From assembly GCA_937877515.1 (NCBI GenBank), contig CALFIX010000071.1, positions 1 through 49,908 on the forward strand: a DNA stretch of 49,908 bases, written 5' to 3'. The notes beneath the pieces are model-generated. The model was not told the DNA's origin. It saw only the letters and a program-made list of their open reading frames with translations, and made no database searches. This DNA comes from an uncultured Treponema sp. (GTDB taxonomy: Bacteria > Spirochaetota > Spirochaetia > Treponematales > Treponemataceae). Made by a program: the position numbers and the translations under genes. This document shows, piece after piece, positions 1-6,970 of the stretch (position 1 is its first letter; each line of letters begins with the position of its first letter).

Positions 1-90
1 AGCCGTTTCACTCCTTCACGCCGTTTTTTGAAATATTCGACAAGTTCAAAACTCGACATTTGACCTACTAGTAAAAAAAAATCAACTCTC

Positions 91-159
91 ATTACGGCGT
101 TCCGGCCTTCGCTAGCCGCTCATTGCTTCGCAACAAGGGCCTCCATGCCGTGCTCATGC
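91..159 (-). repeat. Intergenic repeat family A, copy 1
   Basis: GC-rich element that begins two bases after the stop codon of the LacI-type gene on the minus strand. It shares TTACGGCGTT at one end, and GCTCATTGC, CTCCATGCCG and CTCATGC blocks, with copies at 24486-24554 and 35609-35687. A run of nine T (minus strand) follows it at 73-81, so it may act in 3' mRNA processing or termination. The first 90 bases of the window hold no other gene that I can see. Confidence 0.7.
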
Positions 160-161
160 CT

Positions 162-1193
162 TTAACAGGAAGAACGTTCTACAATAGAAGTAGGAAGGCT
201 TATACAAAGAGACTTATCTCCCTGCAGTGCCGTACCGCCAACAATCATTTCTACAGCACGCACGCCCATAGCCCTTTTTTGAACATTCATGGTTGTTAAT
301 GGCGGCGTCGTAAAGGCAGCACTTTCTATATTATCTATACTTATAACGGCAACTTCTTCTGGAATTTTTATTTTCTTTTCATTCAAATAACACAAAACGC
401 CAATGGCAACTTCATCACTACCGCATACAATGGCACGTGGAAAACCACGCTTTTCTTCCAAGGTCTTTGCTCCGTAAAATCCGCCTTCCATCGTAAAGGC
501 AGGAACAACCTGTCCGTCGCCAGGACCTGCAATTCCATTTTCTATAAAGGCAAGACGCACGCCTGCAACCCGCTCATCCTCTTCGCCAATGTAGGCAACA
601 TCTTCGTACCCCTTGGAAAACAAATAACTTGCAGCCTTTCTTGCAGTTTCCTGTAAGTCAAAGGTAACACTTGTCAAGCCGTCGCACTTCCATTCAACAC
701 ATACTATCTGAGGAATTTTTTCTTTTATGGCTTCTATAAGCTTTAAGTCTGAGTCGTTTCTAATGGCATGCTTTGTTGCTACCAGAATAAGAGAACCTAT
801 CTCTTCCGGGTGAATTATTCTGTTAAAGAGAACGGGGTCACGAAGTTCATCAAAAAAATGAATAAAATGTACGTCAAATTTATTTTCATGGGCAGCAGTA
901 TGAATGCCAGAAACAATTTCTGCATAGTAGGGACGCAAAAACACATTTGCATCGCACAAAACAACACCTATCTGCTTTTTTGCAAAAGCTTCCTTTCCCT
1001 GCTGCAGCTCCTGGGCTGCCTTATTTGGTCTATACCCAAGCTTTTCTATGGCCTGTAAAATGCGCTCCCTCGTTTCCGGAGCAACAGAACGTGCATTGGA
1101 ACCGCTTATGACATAGCTTACCATGCTACGCGTAACACCGGCCTCTCTAGCCACATCATTCTGGGTAACTGCACGATTTTTTTCTAAAGCCAC
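162..1193 (-). CDS. LacI/GalR-family transcriptional regulator (probable galactan regulon repressor)
   Basis: DNA-binding repressor of the LacI family, 343 aa from the chosen start. Residues 8-60 form the helix-turn-helix and hinge (TQNDVAREAGVTRSMVSYVI, then the GYRPNKAAQ hinge motif), followed by a periplasmic-binding-protein-like effector domain ending near residue 340. I chose the GTG at 1193 because GAGGTG lies 6 nt upstream and gives the family's usual length. The longer frame from 1343 would start inside the terminator of the preceding gene and run through this gene's own promoter and operator. It lies directly downstream of a GH53 galactanase and carries the same palindrome found before both GH53 genes, so I infer an autoregulated, GanR-like repressor. 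The effector (galactose or a galacto-oligosaccharide) is a guess. Confidence 0.9.
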   Translation of the reverse strand: MALEKNRAVTQNDVAREAGVTRSMVSYVISGSNARSVAPETRERILQAIEKLGYRPNKAAQELQQGKEAFAKKQIGVVLCDANVFLRPYYAEIVSGIHTAAHENKFDVHFIHFFDELRDPVLFNRIIHPEEIGSLILVATKHAIRNDSDLKLIEAIKEKIPQIVCVEWKCDGLTSVTFDLQETARKAASYLFSKGYEDVAYIGEEDERVAGVRLAFIENGIAGPGDGQVVPAFTMEGGFYGAKTLEEKRGFPRAIVCGSDEVAIGVLCYLNEKKIKIPEEVAVISIDNIESAAFTTPPLTTMNVQKRAMGVRAVEMIVGGTALQGDKSLCISLPTSIVERSSC

Positions 1194-1227
1194 AAAAGAC
1201 ACCTCATTCACATTCTTATCAACATAA

Positions 1228-1243
1228 ATCAACACGTATTGAT
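1228..1243. promoter_or_regulatory. LacI-type operator at the regulator's own promoter
   Basis: ATCAACACGTATTGAT, a 16-bp palindrome with central CG and one mismatch. It starts 7 bp downstream of the -10 box at 1251-1256, covering the expected transcription start. Matching sites lie at 3032-3047 and 10819-10834. Confidence 0.8.
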
Positions 1244-1250
1244 TAAAAAC

Positions 1251-1279
1251 AGTATACAGTCTTTTAAGAAAGGGGTCAA
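1251..1279 (-). promoter_or_regulatory. Sigma-70 promoter of the LacI-family gene
   Basis: Minus strand: -35 TTGACC (1274-1279), 17-bp spacer, -10 TATACT (1251-1256). The operator follows immediately downstream, as expected for autorepression. Confidence 0.75.
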
Positions 1280-1290
1280 ATATTTTTCTT

Positions 1291-1341
1291 AAAAAAAAGC
1301 CACATAGGAAAAAGTAAGAAGGTAAAATAAACCTATGTGGC
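1291..1341 (-). terminator. Rho-independent terminator of the first GH53 gene
   Basis: Perfect 10-bp stem, GCCACATAGG (1299-1308) with CCTATGTGGC (1332-1341), followed on the minus strand by eight T (1291-1298). It separates the GH53 gene from the regulator, which therefore needs its own promoter. Confidence 0.85.
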
Positions 1342-1358
1342 AAAAGAAAAGATTTTTT

Positions 1359-2981
1359 TTATTCAACAGAAACAGTAACATTGCAAGAAAGTCCACTTAA
1401 TCCTGCAATGTAAAGTCCATTTGTCTTAAGTGTACTTATTATTGAACTGTCTGAGATTTCTAACTTGCCGGAAGAGGGAGCACTAGATAACGAATCATAA
1501 GCTTGACTAATTACTTCTTCAACCTTTGTCCAGCTTGAATCGGAATAAGTTGTAACCCAATAATAAACTCCGCTGGAAAGAGAACATCCAGTCCAATCAC
1601 AGCTAGAAATGCTAACAGTTATTTTTGAAGATGCCCCAGACAATAAAGATGCACTAGCCAAAAGACTTTCTGTTCCATCAGCTGTATAACTTGCAGACGT
1701 AGCAATAGAGCTTACAATCCCAGTAGAAGTTGAATTTGAGCTTGAAGCAGAACTAATTGTAATATCAGAACTAAAAACGTCTATACTGTCCAAAGCTTTG
1801 CAACTGGAATCAAACATACCCCACTTGTAGTTTCCGTATAAATCACCGCCCCATGCAAAAACTCCGATACCACCGGAATCTGCAGTTTCTTCCATTATGT
1901 GATAAATTACATTAGCCTGATTCTGAACGCTTCCCACTACATAAGTATTGCTTCCGCTTTTAGCCGTTTCTAGGTCCGAATACACAGAGCCTGTATCCGG
2001 GTCCACCATGTGCTGGTAAGTATAATTTTGAGCACTTTTAGAACTCTCATCCGCCCAGTGACTAGAACATTCCACAACCATTACATCTTTATCAAAAGTA
2101 GAAGCTAAGGTTTCTAAATTACTCTTTAAAGTTGAAATAGTTCCATGACTACTTTCCCACGGATAATAAGAAAGACCGATTATATCGTAATCAACATCAT
2201 CAATCCTTTCATAAAACCATGACAAATCACTTCCTGTAGAAGCAACATGAATTACAATTTTTATACTTGAATCAAATGCCCTAACTGCATTTGCACCTGC
2301 CTTTAAATACTTAATAAGATTGGCAGCTGTAGAAACAGAAGTACCGACTGTACCAGAACAGGCAAAAGTTCCACTTGCAGTGTTATCCGTAGAACTTGTT
2401 CCCTTATATGCTGTCATCATGCCAGAATTAAGTTCATTTCCTATTTGCACATAAGATGGAGTAACACCCGCTTCTTTTAAAGTCGTAAGAACACTTGTTG
2501 TATACGTACTTAACTTAGAAGCAACTGTATCTGCAGATGTCAAATCTTTCCATGCATTTGGAACAATCTGTCTACCAGGGTCTGCCCACGTATCACTATA
2601 ATGAAAATCTAGCATTAAAGCCAAACCCGCATCATTTACTCTTTTTGCCATAGAAACAGTTCTGTTAAGGTCATTCATGCCTGTGTTCACACTTGAACTG
2701 AACTGAGAAGGATCATTCCATATTCTAAGCCGAACTGTATTTACGCCATGAGCTGCAAGAATCTTAAAGAAATCCCGTTCGTTACCGGTTGTATCATACC
2801 AAGTAACACCATTCTCATCTTCGTAAAAATCAACTTCAGAAGCATCAAATCCTCTTATAAAGCCATCGTTTAACACTTCAGGATTGTCCTCCTCCTCATC
2901 ATCTCCTCCGCAAGAAACAAGAAGCCCAACACTAACAATAGAAATAATTAAAATAAAAAATAATTTCTTCAAAACCTGCAT
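1359..2981 (-). CDS. GH53 endo-beta-1,4-galactanase, lipoprotein
   Basis: Secreted lipid-anchored arabinogalactan endo-beta-1,4-galactanase that would cut galactan side chains of pectin at the cell surface. 540 aa. A lipoprotein signal has LLVSC with Cys24. The GH53 barrel (about 40-400) shows VRLRIWNDP, LDFHYSDTWADPG, the acid/base Glu183 in VQIGNELNSGM and the nucleophile Glu304 in MVVECSSHW. A Ser/Thr-rich linker (about 405-425) leads to a C-terminal beta-rich domain of about 110 aa that I cannot name and that may bind carbohydrate. The ATG at 2981 follows an AGGGGG ribosome site. A consensus promoter with an operator lies upstream and a terminator downstream, so it is a single-gene unit. 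The catalytic part is close in layout to the second GH53 gene at 8798, but the accessory domains differ. Confidence 0.93.
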   Translation of the reverse strand: MQVLKKLFFILIISIVSVGLLVSCGGDDEEEDNPEVLNDGFIRGFDASEVDFYEDENGVTWYDTTGNERDFFKILAAHGVNTVRLRIWNDPSQFSSSVNTGMNDLNRTVSMAKRVNDAGLALMLDFHYSDTWADPGRQIVPNAWKDLTSADTVASKLSTYTTSVLTTLKEAGVTPSYVQIGNELNSGMMTAYKGTSSTDNTASGTFACSGTVGTSVSTAANLIKYLKAGANAVRAFDSSIKIVIHVASTGSDLSWFYERIDDVDYDIIGLSYYPWESSHGTISTLKSNLETLASTFDKDVMVVECSSHWADESSKSAQNYTYQHMVDPDTGSVYSDLETAKSGSNTYVVGSVQNQANVIYHIMEETADSGGIGVFAWGGDLYGNYKWGMFDSSCKALDSIDVFSSDITISSASSSNSTSTGIVSSIATSASYTADGTESLLASASLLSGASSKITVSISSCDWTGCSLSSGVYYWVTTYSDSSWTKVEEVISQAYDSLSSAPSSGKLEISDSSIISTLKTNGLYIAGLSGLSCNVTVSVE

Positions 2982-3031
2982 AACGCCCCCTTCAATTTTA
3001 TTATAACGCAAATAAATAATCAAAGCGTTTC

Positions 3032-3047
3032 ATTTACACGTGTTGAC
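3032..3047. promoter_or_regulatory. LacI-type operator of the first GH53 gene
   Basis: ATTTACACGTGTTGAC around a central CG. One half-site matches the other operators exactly in its inner bases and the other is weaker. It begins 7 bp downstream of the -10 box, the same geometry as at the regulator's promoter. Confidence 0.75.
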
Positions 3048-3054
3048 AAATTAA

Positions 3055-3083
3055 ATTATAAAGCCTTTATTTCTACCTGTCAA
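3055..3083 (-). promoter_or_regulatory. Consensus sigma-70 promoter of the first GH53 gene
   Basis: Minus strand: TTGACA (3078-3083), exactly 17 bp, then TATAAT (3055-3060). Both hexamers match consensus, so the gene should be strongly expressed unless repressed at the adjoining operator. Confidence 0.85.
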
Positions 3084-3109
3084 ACAAAAAAAATAATAAT
3101 CAACAAATT

Positions 3110-4453
3110 TTATTTTCGGTCAAGCTCACGTCCCATCATCTTATAATAAACAAAGCACATAGCAATTCCAAACGTTGTTGCTAAAGGAGCTGCAAAACCT
3201 ATCCATGTCAGGCTGGCATTTGGCTGAATGCTCATTACATAAGAAACCGGAAGACGAATCATAAAAGTTTGTAAAAGTCCCTGAATCATTACAAATAAAG
3301 ATTTTGAATGTCCATTAAAATATCCCAGGTAACTAAACAAAATGCATGTAACAACGGCTTCTGGTGAAAATCCCCTCAAAAACTCAAAGGCTCTGGCAAC
3401 AACGGCGTCGTCTTCCGTAAACAGGCGTGCAAGAAAATCTCCAAAGAAAAATGTTACTGCCATAATTACAAAACCAATTACAGACCCCATTGCCTGACCA
3501 CAGAGCATTCCTTTACGGGCTCGTTTTTCATTTTGAGCGCCAACATTCTGCGAAACAAAAGGAGCCATACTTTGCATTAAGGCACCGGGAACAAGCATAA
3601 CAAACATTTGAATTTTCTGAGCAACTCCATAACCGGAAGAAGCCTCAAGTCCAAGTCTGTTTATAAATGCATTTAATGCTAAAAAGCTAAAATTCGTAAG
3701 AAATCCCTGTACTGTTAAAGGAAGTCCAAGCTTTACAAAATGAGGAACCTCACTTCCAAAATTAAAATATTTTTTTTCAAACTTAAACTGCAGATTCTTT
3801 CTTTTTATTATCCATAATGAAAGAACAACACTTACAGCCTGTGCTGCTACAGTTGCTATAGCAGCGCCTGCTACATTCATTTTAAAACCTGCAACTAAAA
3901 TTAAATCACCTACAATGTTAACGACACTTGCAATAGCAACAAAGACAAGCGGAGTGTTAGAGTCTCCAATTCCACGTAAGATTGCACTTATAAAATTATA
4001 AAACGTAATAAAAATAAAACCTGCGCCGCAAATTCTAATATATTCAACAGTAAGGCCAACTGCTTCTTCCGGAGTTTGCATTGCACGAGCTAAAGGTCTG
4101 GCAAAAATAATTATAAGGACTGTAAGAAAAAGAGAAAGGGCTAAGAAAAAAGCTACCGCATTGCTAATAAGTTTATTTACAGCTTCAAAGCGCCTTGCAC
4201 CAATATATTGCCCCATAATTACAGTAACACCCATGGTTATGGCATTTAAAAGCATTGTAAAAAGATTCATTACGTTTCCGCCTACAGAAACACCGCTAAT
4301 GCCGGCCGTTGTTCCAAATCTTCCAACAATTAAAAGGTCCACGGCTCCATAAAGCGACTGCAGTACTAAAGAAAGCAAAATTGGAAGCATAAAAGTTATA
4401 AGTTTAGAAAGAATTGGTCCCTGAGTAAAATCCTGCTTATCATTCATGCACAT
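3110..4453 (-). CDS. MATE-family efflux transporter
   Basis: Multidrug and toxin extrusion family cation-coupled exporter, 447 aa, with about 12 hydrophobic segments. The N-terminal FTQGPILSKLITFMLPILLS and LYGAVDLLIVGRFG stretches are typical of the family, and the two six-helix halves can be followed (second half from about residue 235). The start could be the ATG at 4453 or 4447; neither has a clear ribosome site. A TATACT box lies at 4482-4487. No convincing terminator hairpin follows; only a T-rich stretch lies between its stop and the GH53 promoter. Substrate unknown. Confidence 0.9.
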   Translation of the reverse strand: MCMNDKQDFTQGPILSKLITFMLPILLSLVLQSLYGAVDLLIVGRFGTTAGISGVSVGGNVMNLFTMLLNAITMGVTVIMGQYIGARRFEAVNKLISNAVAFFLALSLFLTVLIIIFARPLARAMQTPEEAVGLTVEYIRICGAGFIFITFYNFISAILRGIGDSNTPLVFVAIASVVNIVGDLILVAGFKMNVAGAAIATVAAQAVSVVLSLWIIKRKNLQFKFEKKYFNFGSEVPHFVKLGLPLTVQGFLTNFSFLALNAFINRLGLEASSGYGVAQKIQMFVMLVPGALMQSMAPFVSQNVGAQNEKRARKGMLCGQAMGSVIGFVIMAVTFFFGDFLARLFTEDDAVVARAFEFLRGFSPEAVVTCILFSYLGYFNGHSKSLFVMIQGLLQTFMIRLPVSYVMSIQPNASLTWIGFAAPLATTFGIAMCFVYYKMMGRELDRK

Positions 4454-4508
4454 ATTTTATAATGATTCTTTTTTTAACTCTAGTATACGGATGTATTTAC
4501 CCAAAGCA

Positions 4509-4730
4509 TTATTTAAGGAGCCACAGGGACGCAATTTGTTTAACTTCTTCTACGCTTATATTTTTTATTTGTGCAATTTGCTCTATAGTGAGTACATTCA
4601 TCTTTAGCATACTATATACTGAATCGGTTTTAAGGCGTTCAACAATTTTTTGCAGTTTAAGTGTAAATGAATCAGTAGATTCTCTAAGTCTTCATATGTA
4701 ATATTGAGTTTTAGAAGCAAAAAATGCAAA
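4509..4730 (-). pseudogene. Frameshifted C-terminal remnant of a probable Rpn-type nuclease/transposase
   Basis: No intact gene. On the minus strand two frames carry consecutive protein-like fragments: the first ends ...LNITYEDLENL (about 4730-4685), the second continues STDSFTLKLQKIVERLK and ends VKQIASLWLLK before a stop at 4509-4511. They join only with a frameshift near 4680, and no start or N-terminal domain remains. The pattern of a charged helical tail ending in an HTH-like VLTIEQIAQI segment resembles the C-terminus of Rpn-type PD-(D/E)XK nuclease proteins, which are abundant in treponemes. The family name is from memory, not from a search. It fills most of the gap between the MATE gene and the next gene. 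Confidence 0.55.
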
Positions 4731-4747
4731 AAAAATCAGATTATTTA

Positions 4748-5263
4748 TTAATTTTCTAGTTTTCCCATAAACTTTAATTCTTTACATTCAGAAAGCTGTG
4801 TCGGGTTTGTGCCTTCAACGTTTAGGGGAACTTTTATATCAAGCTTTTCATAATATTCTTTCCAGAAAGGGGAAACCTCATTTTTTTCATCAGAAAATTT
4901 CATTGGAACAGTCTCAAAAATTGGTAAAATAGTTGCAATGTATTCAGAGCAGTAAAATCCTTTATCATCAGGTAAAAAAGAATAGTTATACGGGAGGCCT
5001 AAATATTTTTCAGCTTCGGCTTTAACTTTTTTTAAGTTAATTAAACTGTATCTGTATACAAAAACAATACGCTTTTCTTCGCTAAAAAAATCACCTGGGC
5101 TCTGCTTCACAACTCCGTACTTAAAAGATGCATGAAAAATATAAGGTGAAAAATAAATTGCTACGTGACTGAATTTTCCTGTGGACTTTTGAATATTTAA
5201 GGACATCTCGGACGAATCGCTCATAAAAAGTAAATCACCATCTTTTAAATCATTTATATTCAT
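4748..5263 (-). CDS. YiiX/NlpC-P60-like permuted papain-fold hydrolase
   Basis: Small (171 aa) predicted cysteine amidase or peptidase of the YiiX/YebB-like group, where substrates are mostly unknown. It opens with NDLKDGDLLFMSD. His33 in FSHVAIYF and Cys105 in KGFYCSEYI are the expected catalytic pair; in this permuted group the His precedes the Cys. No signal peptide or membrane segment is seen, so it is probably cytoplasmic. It has no strong ribosome site; a possible -10 box (TACATT with upstream TG) sits 7 nt before the ATG. It is flanked by pseudogene remnants on both sides, so this is a small island of accessory DNA inside the galactan locus. Confidence 0.7.
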   Translation of the reverse strand: MNINDLKDGDLLFMSDSSEMSLNIQKSTGKFSHVAIYFSPYIFHASFKYGVVKQSPGDFFSEEKRIVFVYRYSLINLKKVKAEAEKYLGLPYNYSFLPDDKGFYCSEYIATILPIFETVPMKFSDEKNEVSPFWKEYYEKLDIKVPLNVEGTNPTQLSECKELKFMGKLEN

Positions 5264-5299
5264 AATAAAAAATGTACCATAAATCTTCTTTTTATTCTT

Positions 5300-5473
5300 G
5301 ATAAAAGTGAATTTACTTCAAACTCAAATGAACAGTCTGGAGCATGGTTCGAATTTGTAGAGGATAGCGAAATAACGGCTATTGAAGATTTAAGTTCAAT
5401 AAAAGTTGTTGTGGCACTTACAACGAAAGATGGAGATGGAACATGGTCAGCCTCGCTACAAAGACTTTGTTAA
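5300..5473 (+). pseudogene. 3' remnant of a small secreted-lipoprotein gene
   Basis: An open frame of 57 codons encodes a tail beginning about DKSEFTSNSNEQSGAWFEFV and ending SASLQRLC, with no start codon or signal peptide in frame upstream. The GAWFEF-ED block matches GAWFEFAEDGYIT in the intact lipoprotein at 5591-6352, which lies on the opposite strand, so this looks like a truncated paralogue. A good terminator follows the stop directly, showing that it was once the end of a transcribed gene. The rest of the 5264-5590 gap holds only this remnant, its terminator and a stem-loop. Confidence 0.55.
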
Positions 5474-5528
5474 GCACATAAGGTTAGTAAGGACACAAAT
5501 CCATGTTAACCTTGTGCGCTTTTTTTTT
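5474..5528 (+). terminator. Rho-independent terminator after the lipoprotein remnant
   Basis: GCACATAAGGTTA (5474-5486) pairs with TAACCTTGTGC (5507-5517) with bulged bases, followed by nine T. Confidence 0.8.
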
Positions 5529-5538
5529 AATGAACATA

Positions 5539-5566
5539 CACCTGCACGATACAGACCATGCAGGTG
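5539..5566 (-). terminator. Stem-loop downstream of the galactan operon
   Basis: CACCTGCA (5539-5546) pairs with TGCAGGTG (5559-5566), 24 bp past the last stop of the minus-strand operon. No T run follows on the minus strand, so it may stabilise or process the 3' end rather than act as a classic intrinsic terminator. Confidence 0.45.
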
Positions 5567-5590
5567 AATAAAAAATGAGAGTATAATAAT

Positions 5591-6352
5591 TTACTCGTTA
5601 GCTCCACTTACAAAGAGAGTTCCTGCAAGCCCAGTCTTGCCAGTAATGTATACACCCTCAGCATAGTCAGATGGTGAAATTTCTGCATAGTAACCACCAG
5701 TTGAACTTTCAACATTTTCATCAACAAATTCGCCTTTATTAACCCATGCTATATTTGCCTTGAAAGTTGATTCATCAGTTCCAAGACAGGGCAAGTCATA
5801 TGATCCTTCTCCCCATTCTGTAATTTCTGCTAAAGTAATGTAAACTGTATCATAATCTTTTATAGAGTTATAAGAAACAGCCAGTTGATATGTACCTTCT
5901 TCAGTGATAGTCAATTTTTCGCTGCTTATTGGCGTGGTCTCAGTAGTTTGAACCAAAGCGTAAGTAATCGTAATATAGCCGTCTTCTGCAAACTCAAACC
6001 ATGCACCTGTTTCACCAATTGTCGACTCTTTAAAACTTATTGCAAGTTCTTCGCCACCCTTCTTTGCAACAACATTCAGTGTAAGCCAGCCAGAGTCATT
6101 GGTGTAAGAGTCAGTAACAGTGCATGTTGCACTTGCGCCATCTTCTGCTACAGTTGCATCTACAGTTTCATAGCCGTCATCAACAGTTTTTCCGTTGTAG
6201 GCGGTTACAGTAAATGAGTCTACTGTAAAGTCGGCAAATTTAAAATTTACAGTCATGGTGGAAGCAGTACCATTTCCCGGGCAACCGGTAAATACGAAAC
6301 CTGCGGCAAGGGCAACCAAGACTCCAACTAATGCTAACTTTGCTTTTTTCAT
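5591..6352 (-). CDS. Putative surface lipoprotein (galactan operon, last gene)
   Basis: Unrecognised 253-aa lipoprotein. The signal peptide ends FVFTGC with the lipid-modified Cys at 24; the mature part is acidic, Thr-rich and predicted mainly beta, with alternating hydrophobic residues as in a carbohydrate-binding or Ig-like sandwich. A strong AAGGAGG site precedes the ATG. It is the fourth gene of the unit GH53, outer-membrane barrel, lipoprotein, lipoprotein. Position suggests a role in binding galactan or its fragments at the cell surface, but no catalytic motif is visible. A truncated paralogue lies just downstream on the other strand. The 120-bp gap before it contains two stem-loops (6386-6410 and 6433-6464) that could tune its expression. 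Confidence 0.75.
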   Translation of the reverse strand: MKKAKLALVGVLVALAAGFVFTGCPGNGTASTMTVNFKFADFTVDSFTVTAYNGKTVDDGYETVDATVAEDGASATCTVTDSYTNDSGWLTLNVVAKKGGEELAISFKESTIGETGAWFEFAEDGYITITYALVQTTETTPISSEKLTITEEGTYQLAVSYNSIKDYDTVYITLAEITEWGEGSYDLPCLGTDESTFKANIAWVNKGEFVDENVESSTGGYYAEISPSDYAEGVYITGKTGLAGTLFVSGANE

Positions 6353-6432
6353 AAATAATCCTCCTTATGGATTTTTGTGTTTATTTTTTCTGACGCAGCA
6401 CATCAGAAAATTCCTTTGTTAAAAGAGTAGGC

Positions 6433-6464
6433 TGGACGAATAAAACCGGCGTTTCTTTCGTCCA
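6433..6464 (-). other. Intercistronic stem-loop between the two lipoprotein genes
   Basis: TGGACGAA (6433-6440) pairs with TTCGTCCA (6457-6464). No T run follows on the minus strand, so partial attenuation or mRNA processing is more likely than full termination. A second hairpin, TTTTCTGA/TCAGAAAA at 6386-6410, lies closer to the last gene. Confidence 0.5.
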
Positions 6465-6472
6465 ATTTATGC

Positions 6473-6958
6473 CTATTGGGTAACTGCAGTGCTGGTTGGA
6501 GTAGCGACACCGTTTTCCATCGTTACATAAACTGTTGCAGTTCCAGCACTTAAATCCAAATTGTCTATGTAAAAGTTACGGTTACCGCTTGAACCGTCCG
6601 CACCGTTTCCCTCTGACACACCTGCACTGTACCAGGGGCGGCTCCAGTCATTTACAGGAACAAGGCTCCACTGAATGTCTGAGGTTGTAACAGAAATCTC
6701 ATTAGAAGAGCCTTTTCCGTTTTTCATTACAACGTCAACATTGGTGTTATCCCAACCGTCGTTACCGTCAAAGTTTCCAGGAATGGAATAGTTTCCGCTA
6801 ATGGCGTTTCCACTTGTGTCGTAAAATCCTGAAAACTCAAATGTTACTAAAAGTTCCTGCTGATTATGTAAGCCTTCTGCACTCGGGCAGGCGGTAAATG
6901 TCAAGGTTAATGCAGTTAAAGATAATCCCAACAGTATGCTAAAAATATTCTTTTTCAT
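6473..6958 (-). CDS. Putative small surface lipoprotein (galactan operon)
   Basis: Unrecognised 161-aa lipoprotein. The signal peptide ends TFTAC with lipid Cys24. The mature part is rich in Asn, Gly, Ser and aromatic residues (for example WDNTNVDVVMKNGKG and NDWSRPWYSAGVS), a composition common in sugar-binding surfaces, and is probably a single beta-sandwich. It begins 12 bp after the outer-membrane barrel gene with a clear GGAGGA ribosome site, so the two are co-translated from one mRNA. No enzymatic motif is seen. A role in presenting galactan to the barrel is inferred only from the operon. Confidence 0.72.
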   Translation of the reverse strand: MKKNIFSILLGLSLTALTLTFTACPSAEGLHNQQELLVTFEFSGFYDTSGNAISGNYSIPGNFDGNDGWDNTNVDVVMKNGKGSSNEISVTTSDIQWSLVPVNDWSRPWYSAGVSEGNGADGSSGNRNFYIDNLDLSAGTATVYVTMENGVATPTSTAVTQ

Positions 6959-6970
6959 AATTCAGTCCTC

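Noticed and set aside
1194..1343. An N-terminal extension of the LacI-family protein to the ATG at 1343
   Set aside because: It would start inside the preceding terminator hairpin and run through the promoter and operator; GTG at 1193 has a proper ribosome site and gives the normal family length.
4462..4701. A 79-codon plus-strand frame between the MATE gene and the amidase gene
   Set aside because: Low-complexity translation; the opposite strand carries recognisable remnant protein sequence in two frames.
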